Shown here: positions 41,076-50,600 of the stretch, in pieces
How the letters are laid out: each line of letters starts with the position of its first letter
Position numbering within the stretch: the first letter of the stretch is position 1
DNA from: Sphingomonas immobilis
Lineage (GTDB): Bacteria; Pseudomonadota; Alphaproteobacteria; Sphingomonadales; Sphingomonadaceae
Length of the DNA stretch: 64,000 bases
NCBI RefSeq assembly: GCF_030580995.1
Contig: NZ_JAUQSZ010000009.1
Span: 1-64,000 of the forward strand
Direction: 5' to 3'
Notes under the pieces: generated by a model
Told to the model about the DNA's origin: nothing
Databases searched by the model: none
The model's input: only the letters and a program-made list of their open reading frames with translations
Made by a program: the position numbers and the translations under genes

Positions 41076-41657
41076 ATGAAACTCCTCCACATCGATTCGA
41101 GCATCACCGGCGAGACTTCGGTCAGCCGCTCGCTGACCGCCGCCATCGTCGCGAAGCTGGCGGCCGCGCATTCCGGCACCGAGATCACCCGCCGCGACGT
41201 GACGGCGACGCCCCTGCCGCATCTCGATCTCGCCGCCATGCCCGGCGGCGGCGGCGATGCCGCGAGCGCCAGCACTGCGATCCTCGAGGAGTTTCTCGCC
41301 GCCGACGTCGTGGTGATCGGCGCGCCGATGTACAATTTCACCATTCCGAGCCAGCTCAAGGCGTGGATCGACCGCATCATCGTCGCGGGCCGCACCTTCC
41401 GCCACAATGCCGACGGCAGCGTCGAGGGTCTCATCCCCGGCAAGCGCGTGATCGTCGCCATCTCGCGCGGCAATTTCTACGGCGTGGGCGCGCCCGGCGA
41501 GCGGCTGGAGCATCTCGAAACCTATCTCGCGGCGCTGTTCGGCTTCATCGGCGTGACGCCGGAGTTCGTGATCGCGGAAGGCGTGGGCGCCGGGCCCGAT
41601 CACCGCGCCGCAGCGCTCGACCATGCAGATCAGACGATCACGGCGCTCGCCGCCTGA
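41076..41657 (+). CDS. azoR: FMN-dependent NADH-azoreductase
   Basis: A 193-residue flavodoxin-like enzyme that reduces quinones and azo bonds with NADH. MKLLHIDSSITGETSVSRSL forms the FMN phosphate loop, and GAPMYNFTIPSQLKAWIDRI and SRGNFYGVG are family motifs. ATG at 41076 follows GGAAGG. It is a little shorter than E. coli AzoR (201). The divergent HxlR-type gene is the likely regulator; the 77-base intergenic region between them should hold the operator. Confidence 0.95.
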   Translation: MKLLHIDSSITGETSVSRSLTAAIVAKLAAAHSGTEITRRDVTATPLPHLDLAAMPGGGGDAASASTAILEEFLAADVVVIGAPMYNFTIPSQLKAWIDRIIVAGRTFRHNADGSVEGLIPGKRVIVAISRGNFYGVGAPGERLEHLETYLAALFGFIGVTPEFVIAEGVGAGPDHRAAALDHADQTITALAA

Positions 41658-41666
41658 CGAGGGGGC

Positions 41667-41927
41667 CTAGCGCCCGGCGTAGCGGTCGCAATCCTCGCGG
41701 CCATCGCGGCGGCAGTCCTTGTAGGCTTGCCGCCGCGCCTTCGCGTCGCGTTCTTCCTGCTTGCGAACTTTCCGCCCGTAATTGCGGTCTGCCTCGGACT
41801 GGCTCGTCGTCGTCCAATCGACCGTCTTGCTGGCAACCTTGACCGGGGCGGTGGCGACCGTCGCGACGGTACGCAGACAGCCGCCCGCCAGCAGCGGCAG
41901 GAGGGCGGCGATCAGGATCTTACGCAT
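41667..41927 (-). CDS. small basic lipoprotein
   Basis: An 86-residue protein with a lipoprotein signal (MRKILIAALLPLLAGGC, lipobox LAGGC at residue 17), a short linker TVATVATAPVKVASKTVDW, and a highly charged C-terminal half (RKQEERDAKARRQAYKDCRR) with two further Cys. It is probably anchored in a membrane facing the periplasm. No known family was recognised. It begins 14 bases after the glpQ stop and is likely co-transcribed with it. Confidence 0.7.
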   Translation of the reverse strand: MRKILIAALLPLLAGGCLRTVATVATAPVKVASKTVDWTTTSQSEADRNYGRKVRKQEERDAKARRQAYKDCRRDGREDCDRYAGR

Positions 41928-41941
41928 GCCGGATACTCTTG

Positions 41942-43045
41942 TTACTGCGCGGCGGCGGCCTTGCGCGCCGCGACCCCGATATCGGGGAAGTCGGTGAAGA
42001 AGCCGTCGAGCCCAAGCTGCAGATATAGCACGATTTCGTCCTGGAGACGACCGTGATCGCTTGGCTTGGGCATCACCACGAAACCCGGTGTGACCTGCTG
42101 CACCTTGGTGTGGAAGCTCGGGATCAGGAAGTAATTTTCGGCGCGGAAGGTCCAGGGGTGAACGCGCAGGCCCGCCGCATGGGCATCCTGCACCAGCGTC
42201 GAGGGCGGTGCATCGCCCTTCTTGATCATGTCGAGGCCCGGCCCGATCCCATAGGCATAAGCCGCAATCTGCTTGAGGCCCGCAGGCGTCGCCATTTCGG
42301 CATAGCTCGGCGCCGCGTTGTCGGCGGGGCCGCCCTCTGGCGCCATCAACTGGATCAGGCGCAGGCCGGTCAGCTTGCGCAGCGCCTTCAAATTGTTGAC
42401 CTCGAACGACTGGATGAACACCGGGTCGCCCGGCTTGCTCCACCCCGCCGCCTTCAACTGCGCGGCGAGCTTCTTCTCCATCGGCAGGCCGATCGACGCG
42501 AAATAGCTCGGGTGCTTGGTCTCGGGATAGATGCCGATCGTGCGCCCCATTTCCTCGGTGGCGCGCTTGGCGAGCGCGATCACCTCGGCGAGCGTCGGCA
42601 CCTCGAACTTGCCGTCATATTTCGCATTGTCGGGCCGCAACTGCGGCAGGCGCTCCTTCGCGCGCAGCGTCTTCAACTCGGCAAGCGTGAAATCCTCGGT
42701 GAACCAGCCCTCGTGCCGCTCGCCGTCGATCGTCTTTACCGCCTTGCGCACGGCGAACTCCGGGTGCGCGGCAACGTCGGTCGTGCCGGTGATGTCGTTC
42801 TCGTGGCGGGCGACGAACACATTGTCCTTGGTCAGCACCAGATCGGGCTCGATGAAATCAGCGCCCTGCGCGATCGCCAGCTCATAGGACGCAAGCGTAT
42901 GTTCGGGGCGATAGCCGCTCGCGCCGCGATGGCCGATCACGATCGGCGGCGTCTTGGGATCGAAGCGAGGCACTGGAGATTCCTGCCCCAAAGCCGCGAC
43001 CGGCACCAGCAGCAGCATGGCCGCCATCAACATGCGTCTCATCAT
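41942..43045 (-). CDS. glpQ: periplasmic glycerophosphodiester phosphodiesterase
   Basis: A 367-residue enzyme that hydrolyses glycerophosphodiesters to glycerol 3-phosphate and an alcohol. A signal peptide occupies residues 1 to about 24. The catalytic motifs IVIGHRGASGYRPEHT (HR...E...H), GADFIEPDLVLTKD and FVARHEN are intact. Late motifs include RVHPWTFRAEN and LDGFFTDFPD. The start at 43045 has GAGGA eight bases upstream. The enzyme probably feeds phospholipid breakdown products into glycerol 3-phosphate metabolism. Length is normal. Confidence 0.95.
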   Translation of the reverse strand: MMRRMLMAAMLLLVPVAALGQESPVPRFDPKTPPIVIGHRGASGYRPEHTLASYELAIAQGADFIEPDLVLTKDNVFVARHENDITGTTDVAAHPEFAVRKAVKTIDGERHEGWFTEDFTLAELKTLRAKERLPQLRPDNAKYDGKFEVPTLAEVIALAKRATEEMGRTIGIYPETKHPSYFASIGLPMEKKLAAQLKAAGWSKPGDPVFIQSFEVNNLKALRKLTGLRLIQLMAPEGGPADNAAPSYAEMATPAGLKQIAAYAYGIGPGLDMIKKGDAPPSTLVQDAHAAGLRVHPWTFRAENYFLIPSFHTKVQQVTPGFVVMPKPSDHGRLQDEIVLYLQLGLDGFFTDFPDIGVAARKAAAAQ

Positions 43046-43133
43046 CGCTATCCTCACTACGGAAAAATCGCGATGCAGCAGGAACATGACAGATTGACGA
43101 TCATCGCTCGCCGATTTGCCACCAGTAGGAGCC

Positions 43134-44093
43134 ATGCTACCTCTCTTCCGGCACAAGAAAGAGGCGAGAACCGTGGCAGACAATGATTCGGTGCTCGCCG
43201 CCGCGAAAGCATGGGCGGGCGCGCCGATGGCGATCGCCACCGTCGTTTCGACCTGGGGATCTGCACCGCGCCCGCGCGGCAGTCACATGCTTGTCCACGC
43301 CGACGGCCGCTTCGAAGGATCGGTATCGGGCGGCTGCGTCGAGAGCGACATCCTCGCCACCGCCGCCGATGTGATCGCGGGCGCACCCTTCCAGCTCAAA
43401 AATTACGGCGTCGCCGATGCCGCAGCGTGGGAAGTCGGCCTGCCGTGCGGGGGGCAGATCGACGTGCTCGTCCAGCCGGTCGGCGCAGCGGGCTTCGACC
43501 CCGAACTGTTCGACCGCATCGCCGAGGCGCGCGCGGAAGGCCGGGCCGTCACGGTCAGCACCGATCTCGAGACCGGCCATTCCACCTTGCGCCAGTTGGA
43601 GGGTGCGGCTTTCGTCAACCGCTACGATCCACCGCGCCGCTTGTTGATCGTCGGCGCAGTGCAGATCGCGCAGACGCTGGCGGAGCTGGCACGCGCGATG
43701 GGCATCGACACGGTGGTGATCGACCCGCGCGCACGCTTTCTGACGGAGGAGCGTTTCCCCGGCGTTACGCTCGACGATCGCTGGCCCGACGAGGCGGTGG
43801 CAGCCTATGCGCCCGGCCCGGCGACGGCGGTGGTGACGCTCAGCCACGACACCAAGATCGACGATCCCGCATTGATCGCCGCGCTCGCTGCGCCGACCCG
43901 CTACGTCGGCGCGCTCGGCTCGCGAAAAAGCCATGCCGCGCGGCGGGAGCGTCTGGCGGCGGCGGGCGTTCCTGCTTCCGACTTGGATCGCATCGACGCG
44001 CCCGTCGGGCTCGATATCGGCGCGATCGGCCCGGCGGAGATCGCGCTTTCGATCGCCGCCGCCTTGGTGGGAGCCTTCAATGATCACGCCTGA
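43134..44093 (+). CDS. XdhC-family protein
   Basis: A 319-residue protein of the XdhC/CoxI family, which inserts or sulfurates the molybdenum cofactor of xanthine-dehydrogenase-like enzymes. TVVSTWGSAPRPRGSHM and VSGGCVESDI are the N-terminal signature. GLPCGGQIDVLVQP and a Rossmann fold (LLIVGAVQIAQTLAELA) complete the family pattern, and YVGALGSRKSHAARRERL follows. GTG at 43173, with GAGG upstream, is an alternative start. It overlaps the mocA-like gene by 14 bases. The client molybdoenzyme is not in this window. Confidence 0.92.
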   Translation: MLPLFRHKKEARTVADNDSVLAAAKAWAGAPMAIATVVSTWGSAPRPRGSHMLVHADGRFEGSVSGGCVESDILATAADVIAGAPFQLKNYGVADAAAWEVGLPCGGQIDVLVQPVGAAGFDPELFDRIAEARAEGRAVTVSTDLETGHSTLRQLEGAAFVNRYDPPRRLLIVGAVQIAQTLAELARAMGIDTVVIDPRARFLTEERFPGVTLDDRWPDEAVAAYAPGPATAVVTLSHDTKIDDPALIAALAAPTRYVGALGSRKSHAARRERLAAAGVPASDLDRIDAPVGLDIGAIGPAEIALSIAAALVGAFNDHA

Positions 44094-44685
44094 CGAACTG
44101 AAACCCGAACGGACCGCGCTCGTACTGCTGGCGGCGGGCAAATCCGAGCGCTTCGGGCTGTCCGACAAGCTAAACGCCTCCTTCCTCGGCCATCCGCTCG
44201 GCTATCACGTCGTCACCGCGCTCACCGCGGTGCCGTTCCAGGCGCGCATCGCGGTGTGCGACGGCGGCGAGCTCGATTACGGCGCACGCGGCTACACCGT
44301 CGTCATCAATGAAAAACCGGACGAGGGCATGGCCAGTTCAGTCCGCCTCGGCGTGAAGGCTGCGCGTGAGGCCGGGTGCGATGCGGTGCTGATCGCCCTC
44401 GCCGACATGCCGCGCGTCACGGCGACGCAGATCTACCGCCTGTTCGACGTCAGCCACGGCGACGAAACCGTGGCCGCATCCAGCGACGGCCTCTCGCCCA
44501 AGCCCCCGGTGCTGTTCGGCAAGGCGCAGTTCGACCTGCTCGAAGCGCTCGAAGGCGACGAGGGCGCACGCAAGCTCGTCAGCGGCGGGCGCCATGTGGT
44601 GACGATGGCCGACGAGCTGGTCGATGTCGATACCGAGGAAGAGCTCGAATACCTCCAGAGAAAGTTCGGTCATGGGAGACACTAG
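44080..44685 (+). CDS. MobA-like NTP transferase (MocA type)
   Basis: A 201-residue nucleotidyltransferase with LVLLAAGKSERFGLSDKL (NTP-binding loop), EKPDEGMASSVRLGV and IALADMPRVT with the metal-binding Asp. This is the MocA/MobA-like family that adds CMP or GMP to molybdopterin cofactor. With the XdhC-type gene just upstream it fits maturation of a molybdenum hydroxylase. Its stop is two bases before the start of the quinone-reductase gene. Confidence 0.9.
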   Translation: MITPDELKPERTALVLLAAGKSERFGLSDKLNASFLGHPLGYHVVTALTAVPFQARIAVCDGGELDYGARGYTVVINEKPDEGMASSVRLGVKAAREAGCDAVLIALADMPRVTATQIYRLFDVSHGDETVAASSDGLSPKPPVLFGKAQFDLLEALEGDEGARKLVSGGRHVVTMADELVDVDTEEELEYLQRKFGHGRH

Positions 44686-44686
44686 G

Positions 44687-45658
44687 ATGGCGCGCGCGGC
44701 TGTGATCGAGCGGACGGGCGGCCCCGAAGTGATCGAGTGGCGCGACGTGACGTTGCCCGATCCCAAGCCGGGCGAGGTGCGGATGCGCAACGAGGCTGTG
44801 GGCCTCAACTTCATCGACATCTACCACCGCACGGGACTCTACCCGGTTTCGCTGCCCGGCGGGCTTGGCGGAGAGGCGGCGGGGGTGATCGAAGCGGTTG
44901 GCGAAGGCGTCGAAGGGTTCGCGCCCGGAGACCGGGTCGCGACGCTGGGGCCGACGCTGGGCGCGTACGCGACCGCGCGCAATGTGCCCGCGCGCGAGCT
45001 GTTTCGGCTGCCCGACGCGGTCGATGCGCAAACCGCCGCCGCGCTGCTGCTCAAGGGCTGCACCACCGAGTATCTGGTCGAGCGGCTGGCGAAGGTCGAG
45101 GCCGGGCAGACCGCGCTCGTCCATGCTGGTGCTGGCGGTGTCGGACAGCTTCTCGTCGGCTGGCTCAAGGCGATCGGCGCGACGGTGATCGCAACCGTCG
45201 GCAGCGCCGACAAGGCCGAAACGGCGAAGCGCGCCGGCGCGGATCACGTCATCCTCTACAAGCAGAACGATGTGGCGAAGGCGGTGCGCGCGATCGTGCC
45301 GGAAGGCGTCGCCGTCAGCTTCGACGGGGTCGGCAAGGATAGCTGGGAGGCATCGCTCGGCTCCGTCAAGCGACGCGGGCTGATCGCCAGCTACGGCAAC
45401 GCCAGCGGCGCGGTCGATGCCGTCAATCTCGGCGTCCTGTCGAAGAACGGGTCGCTGTTCGTCACGCGGCCGACGCTGTTCGATTACTATGTGACGCCTG
45501 AGGAGCGCGCCGCGGGCCTGGCGCGCGTGTTCGCCATGCTCGAACAGGGCGCGATCGCCGCCAATATCGGCCAGACCTTCGCACTGGAAGACGTGGCGGA
45601 TGCGCACCGTGCTCTGGCAGCGGGCGAGACCCAGGGCGCGACGGTGTTGCTGCCCTAA
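44687..45658 (+). CDS. quinone oxidoreductase (MDR family)
   Basis: A 323-residue medium-chain reductase of the NADPH:quinone oxidoreductase type. LNFIDIYHRTGLYP is conserved, the NADPH fold carries VHAGAGGVGQLLVGWLK, and no structural-zinc Cys cluster is present. ATG at 44687 follows GGGAG; an ATG at 44672 is possible. It reduces quinones by one or two electrons. It is the last gene of the xdhC-mocA-qor set and ends before a hairpin terminator. Confidence 0.93.
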   Translation: MARAAVIERTGGPEVIEWRDVTLPDPKPGEVRMRNEAVGLNFIDIYHRTGLYPVSLPGGLGGEAAGVIEAVGEGVEGFAPGDRVATLGPTLGAYATARNVPARELFRLPDAVDAQTAAALLLKGCTTEYLVERLAKVEAGQTALVHAGAGGVGQLLVGWLKAIGATVIATVGSADKAETAKRAGADHVILYKQNDVAKAVRAIVPEGVAVSFDGVGKDSWEASLGSVKRRGLIASYGNASGAVDAVNLGVLSKNGSLFVTRPTLFDYYVTPEERAAGLARVFAMLEQGAIAANIGQTFALEDVADAHRALAAGETQGATVLLP

Positions 45659-45703
45659 TGCGTTTCATAACGTGGGGCGGTGCCCCGCTGACGCCACCCG
45701 CGC

Positions 45704-45742
45704 AAGAAAAAGGGGCCCGGCATGCCGGACCCCAGTTTCTTG
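45704..45742. terminator. hairpin terminator between convergent genes
   Basis: A GGGGCCCGGC/GCCGGACCCC stem (45712-45733) with one internal mismatch pair is flanked by AAGAAAAA and AGTTTCTTG, giving A- and U-rich sides in both directions. It lies between the quinone-reductase gene and the small Thr/Asn-rich lipoprotein gene. Confidence 0.75.
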
Positions 45743-45854
45743 TTTCTTCCAGGGAGCTACCCGGAAAAACCACGTGCGCCGCACTCCAAAAGGAGGCGGG
45801 ATAATCCTGCGGCACCCGGCGCGGCCAGAGGCACGCGCAAGCGCCGCAAGTGGA

Positions 45855-46043
45855 TTACATCGCGTTCGCGGTCTCGTTGGTCACCGTGATGTTCGACTCA
45901 TCAACCGTGGTCAGGTTGCCCTCGTCGACCGTCGTTTCGTTGGTCACGATCGTGGTTTCGTTGGTGGTTTCGGTCTTGGGCGTGCAAGCAGCCGCACCCA
46001 GAGCAGCAGCGGCGATCAGCGACATCGTGACGATCTTCTTCAT
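45855..46043 (-). CDS. small Thr/Asn/Glu-rich lipoprotein
   Basis: A 62-residue protein. The signal MKKIVTMSLIAAAALGAAAC ends in a lipobox (GAAAC, about residue 20). The mature part is low complexity: NETT and TNETT repeats with Val, then ESNITVTNETANAM. ATG at 46043 follows GGGAG. No family was recognised. Such small anchored acidic proteins may be envelope components, but the role is unknown. It is monocistronic. Confidence 0.7.
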   Translation of the reverse strand: MKKIVTMSLIAAAALGAAACTPKTETTNETTIVTNETTVDEGNLTTVDESNITVTNETANAM

Positions 46044-46163
46044 GGACGTATCTCCCATCGGTTGGTCAGGCCTTTGCCCGGGTCACCCAATTGCAACCCC
46101 TCCCCGGCCCTGAATGTCCGAAGGCCTTATTAGAGAATGCAGAGGCAAATGGTAGGGGAATTG

Positions 46164-46192
46164 TTCATTTCGCATGTCGATTCCGAAATGAA
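46164..46192. promoter_or_regulatory. inverted repeat behind the efflux operon
   Basis: TTCATTTCG and CGAAATGAA form a perfect nine-base inverted repeat separated by eleven bases. It lies 121 bases upstream of the small lipoprotein gene and 25 bases past the end of the outer-membrane factor gene. It may be an operator for the former or a weak terminator for the latter. Confidence 0.4.
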
Positions 46193-46216
46193 TGCGATTT
46201 TGCGATCGGGGCCGGG

Positions 46217-47677
46217 TTAACGCGGCTGCCGCTCGGGAGCGGGCGCATCTTGCCAACCGCCACCTAACGCTTTGAAAAGACTGATCTGTGCATCCGAAAC
46301 GGCGGCATCGGACGCCGCCAGCGCGGCGCGGGCCGAGGCGCGATCACGTTCCGCATCGATCAGCAAAAGAAAGCTGTCCGCGCCGTAATCGAAGCGCAAA
46401 CGCGACAATTTTGCCGCCGCATCGCTCGACGCCACGCCGCGGCGCAGCGCAGCGTTGCGGTCGAGTTCGCCAGCGTACCGCGCCAGCGCCTGCTCGACTT
46501 CCTTGAGCGCGGTCAGCACCGCGCCGTCGAACGTGGCGAGGCTGGCGTCGGCACCGGCGCGCGCCTGCCGCAGCTGCGCCCGCGCAACCGTCTGATTGGG
46601 GAAGCTCCAGGAGATGAGCGGCCCGAGTGAGAAGGAAAGTGCATTGGCGCTGGTCGCCTGCGACAGGCTCGTCCCCGCGACCGACACATTCCCGGCGAGC
46701 GTGATCTTGGGATAGAGCGCCGCGATCGCCACGCCGACGCGCGCGGTATCGGCGGCGAGCTTGCGCTCGGCCGCGCGCACGTCGGGGCGGCGCGACAACA
46801 GCGCGGCACCGTCGCCGACCGGCAGCACGGCATCGACGCGCGGCGGCGTCGCGCAGCGATCGGCGTCGGCGTCAATCTGTTCCGGCGGCAGGCCGGTGAG
46901 CGTCGCCAGCGCATAGAGCGAGGCGCGACGCTCGGCCTCGAAGGTCGGGATCGTCGCCTGCGTCTGCGCAAGCAGCACGTCGGCACGCTCGACATCGCGG
47001 CGCGTGCCCCGCCCGGCGGTGAACAATGTGTTGGTCAGATTCAGCGTCTGTTGCTGGAGCTTGACCGTATCCGCCGCGACGGCGCGCTGCGCGGCGTTGC
47101 CGCAAGCGGCGGCATAAGCTCGCGCGGTTTCCGCAGCGACCGAAACGCGCGCCGCATCGAGCTGCGCTGCTGCCGCCTCGGTATCACCGCGCGCCGCCTC
47201 GATCGCGCGGGTGACCCCGCCGAACAGATCGACTTCATAGGAGGCATCGAACCCGCCCGAGAAGAGATCGGTCTCGAAAGGCTGCGTCGATGCGCCGCCC
47301 GCCCCGATACCGCCAGCGCCGAGCGCCGCGCCCGTGCCGAAGCGGCGGCGGGCGTAAGAGGCGCTGATGTCCGTGCTCGGCAGGCGCGCGCCCTTTTGTT
47401 CCGAAAGGACCGCGCGCGCGCGCACCAGATTGGCGGCGGCAACCCGGATATCGGTATTGTGCTTCAGCGCGGCGCCGACGAGCCGGTCTACGACGGGATC
47501 GTCGTAGAGCCGCCACCAGCGATCGGGCAGCGCCGTCGTGCTGGCGGCGGCGGGCGCCTTGGGCACTTCCGAGAACGATCCGGTCGAAACCGGCGGATCG
47601 GCCGGCCGCGTGTAGTTGGGGCCGACGACGCACGCCGACAGCGCCAGCGCGGGCAGGAGGGTCAATGCCCGCTTCAT
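46217..47677 (-). CDS. RND efflux outer membrane factor
   Basis: A 486-residue TolC-like lipoprotein of the OprM/OprN/NodT family. The signal ends with lipobox SAC (LALSACVVGPNYTRP), followed by two coiled-coil repeats. LYDDPVVDRLVGAALKHN and LSRRPDVRAAERKL are family signatures. It forms the outer-membrane channel for the pump encoded upstream. The start overlaps the permease stop by four bases, so the three pump genes form one operon. Confidence 0.94.
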   Translation of the reverse strand: MKRALTLLPALALSACVVGPNYTRPADPPVSTGSFSEVPKAPAAASTTALPDRWWRLYDDPVVDRLVGAALKHNTDIRVAAANLVRARAVLSEQKGARLPSTDISASYARRRFGTGAALGAGGIGAGGASTQPFETDLFSGGFDASYEVDLFGGVTRAIEAARGDTEAAAAQLDAARVSVAAETARAYAAACGNAAQRAVAADTVKLQQQTLNLTNTLFTAGRGTRRDVERADVLLAQTQATIPTFEAERRASLYALATLTGLPPEQIDADADRCATPPRVDAVLPVGDGAALLSRRPDVRAAERKLAADTARVGVAIAALYPKITLAGNVSVAGTSLSQATSANALSFSLGPLISWSFPNQTVARAQLRQARAGADASLATFDGAVLTALKEVEQALARYAGELDRNAALRRGVASSDAAAKLSRLRFDYGADSFLLLIDAERDRASARAALAASDAAVSDAQISLFKALGGGWQDAPAPERQPR

Positions 47678-50600
47678 GCCGGGTCTCCCTCGGGTGCAGG
47701 CAGGGCCTTGGGCTCCGCCTCGTCCTTCTTGCGGCGCGGCACCTTCGACGACACCCAGTCGCCCAGCTTGCGGCTGATGATGTAGAAGCTCGGCGTGAAC
47801 AACAGGCCGAAGGTCGTCACGCCGATCATGCCGAAGAACACCGCGACGCCCAGTGCGCGCCGCATCTCGGCACCCGGCCCCGATCCGATCACCAGCGGCA
47901 GCACGCCGAGGATGAACGCGATCGAGGTCATCACGATCGGCCGCAGCCGCTGTTCGGCGGCGTGGATCGCGGCATCATGCATGTTCATGCCGGCGTCTTC
48001 GTTCTGCTTGGCGAATTCCACGATCAGGATGGCGTTTTTGGCGGCGAGGCCGATCAGCACGACGAGGCCGATCTGCGTCAGGATGTTGTTGTCCATCCCC
48101 ATCAGATTGACGCCGAGGATCGCCGCGAGCAGGCACATCGGCACGATAAGGATCACGGCGAAGGGCAATACCAGGCTCTCGTAATTCGCAGCGAGCAGCA
48201 GGAAGACGAACAGCACGGCAAGCCCGAAGACCAGTGCGCCGGTGTTGCCAGCCTGCTGCTGCTGGAAGGCCAGCTCAGTCCATTCGTAGGACATTCCCTT
48301 GGGCAACGTCTGCTCGGCGAGCGCCGCCATCGTCGTCAGCGACTGGCCGCTGGAGAAACCGCGCACCGTATCGCCCTGCAGTTCCGCAGACGGATAGAGG
48401 TTGTAGCGCACGACACGGTAGGGGCCGCTGTCGTTCTTGAGCGTCATCACCGCGTCCATCGGCACCATCTGCCCCCCGGCAGAGCGGGTTCGCAGGTGGC
48501 CGACGTCAGAAATCTGATCGCGATACGGCGCGTCGGCCTGCGCCGTGACGCGGTAGGTCCGGCCGAGGAAGTTGAAGTCGTTGATGTAGGTCGAGCCCAG
48601 ATACGTACCGAGCGTCGAGAAGACATTCTCGACCGGGACGCCGAGCTGCTCCGCGCGTTCGCGATCGATGTCGGCGGTCAACCGCGGCGTGCGCGTGTTG
48701 AAGGTCGTGAAGGCGGATGTGATGCCTTCCGCCTTGTTGGCCTTCATCATCATCGCGAAAGCCGCGCCTTCGAGTGCCTTGTAGCCGAGGTTGTTGCGAT
48801 CCTCGATCAGCATCTTCCAGCCGCCGCCGGTGCCGATCCCGCGCACGGGCGGCGGCGGCACGACGAGCAGGTTGCCGGCACCGATCGGCCCGAAGGCCTT
48901 GCGCAATTCGACGGCGATCTCGTCGGCGCTCTTGCGATCCTCGAACGGCTTGAGCGTGACGAACATCGCCGCGGCATTGGGTGCGGTCGAGAAGGTGGCG
49001 CCGTCGAGACCTGCGAACGCGACGGTCTCGAGCGTGCCGGCGTTATGCAGCGCGACGTCGGACGCGCGCTTCAACACCTCTGTCGTGCGCTGGAGCGAGG
49101 CGCCCGGCGGCAACTGGATCACCGCGATCAGATAGCCCTGGTCCTGCGCGGGAATGAAGCCGGTCGGCGTCGCGGTGAAGCGCCAGCCCGCCAGCCCGAT
49201 CAGGCAGGCATAGACGACACCGATCAGCACCAGCGCGCGTACGGCACGCGCCGTGTAGCGGCCGAAGGTCTTGCCGAGCTTTTCAAAGCCGTGATTGAAC
49301 CAGCGGGCGAAACGCGCCGGCCAGCCGAGCGGGCCCCGGCGCGGTTCGGTTTCTCCCTTCGGCCTCAGGATCAGCGCCGCGATCGCCGGCGACAGGGTCA
49401 GCGACACGAAGGCCGAGATGATCGTCGCGGACACGATCGTCAGCGCGAACTGCTTGTAGAATTCGCCCGAAATGCCGGGGATGAAAGATGTCGGGATGAA
49501 CACGCCCGCCAGCACCAGCGCGATCGCGATCAGCGCGCCCGACACCTCGTCCATCGTCTCGTGCGCCGCCTCGCGCGGGGCAAGGCCCTTCTCCTCCATC
49601 AGCCGCTCGATATTCTCGACCACGACGATCGCGTCGTCGACGACGATGCCGATCGCCAGCACCAGCCCGAACAGCGACAGGTTGTTAAGGCTGAAACCGA
49701 ATGCGGCGAGCATCGCCAGCGAGCCGATCAACGCGATCGGGATGGCGATGATCGGGATCAGCGCCGCGCGCCAGCTCTGCAGGAACAGCAGGACGACGAG
49801 CGCGACCAGCACCACGGCTTCGAACAGCGTGTGATACACGGCGTCGATCGAGGCGGAGATATATTCGGTCGGATTGTAGGGGATCGTATAGCGCATCCCC
49901 TGCGGGAAGCTCTTGCCCGCCGCCGCGATCTCCTTCTGCACCGCCTCGGCGGTGGTCAGCGCGTTGGACCCCGGAAGCTGGGTGACGCCCAGACCCGTCA
50001 TCGGCTTGCCGCCGAGCATGCCGTTGATCGTGTAATCCTGCGAGCCGAGCTCGATCCGTGCGATATCACGCAGTCGCGTCAGTCGGCCCGACGTGTCGCG
50101 CTTGACGATGATCTCGCCGAACTGGTCGGTGGTGGTCAGCCGTCCCTCGGTCTGGATGCCGAGCTGGAACGCGGTGCCGCCCTGGTTGAACGGCGGCTGC
50201 CCGACCGATCCGACGGCGACCTGCGCATTCTGCGCGCGGATGGCGGCGACGATCTCGTCGACGGTCAGATCGCGCGAGGCGGCGCGATCGGGATCGATCC
50301 AAACGCGCATGTTGTAGTCGCGCGTGCCGAACGCGCGCACGCCGCCCACGCCGGGAATGCGCAGCAGGCGATCGATCACCTGCGTCTTGGCGTAATTGGA
50401 GACATATTGCTCCGACAGCGAACCGTCGGGCGAGGTGAGCGCGATCACCATCAGGATGTCGGGGGAGTTCTTCAATACCGTCACGCCGATCTGGCGGACC
50501 TGATCGGGCAGGCGCGGCTCGGCCGTCGCCACGCGGTTCTGCACCAGCACCTGCGCCTGATCGACATTGACGCCCGGCTTGAAGGTGACGGTGATGGTGA

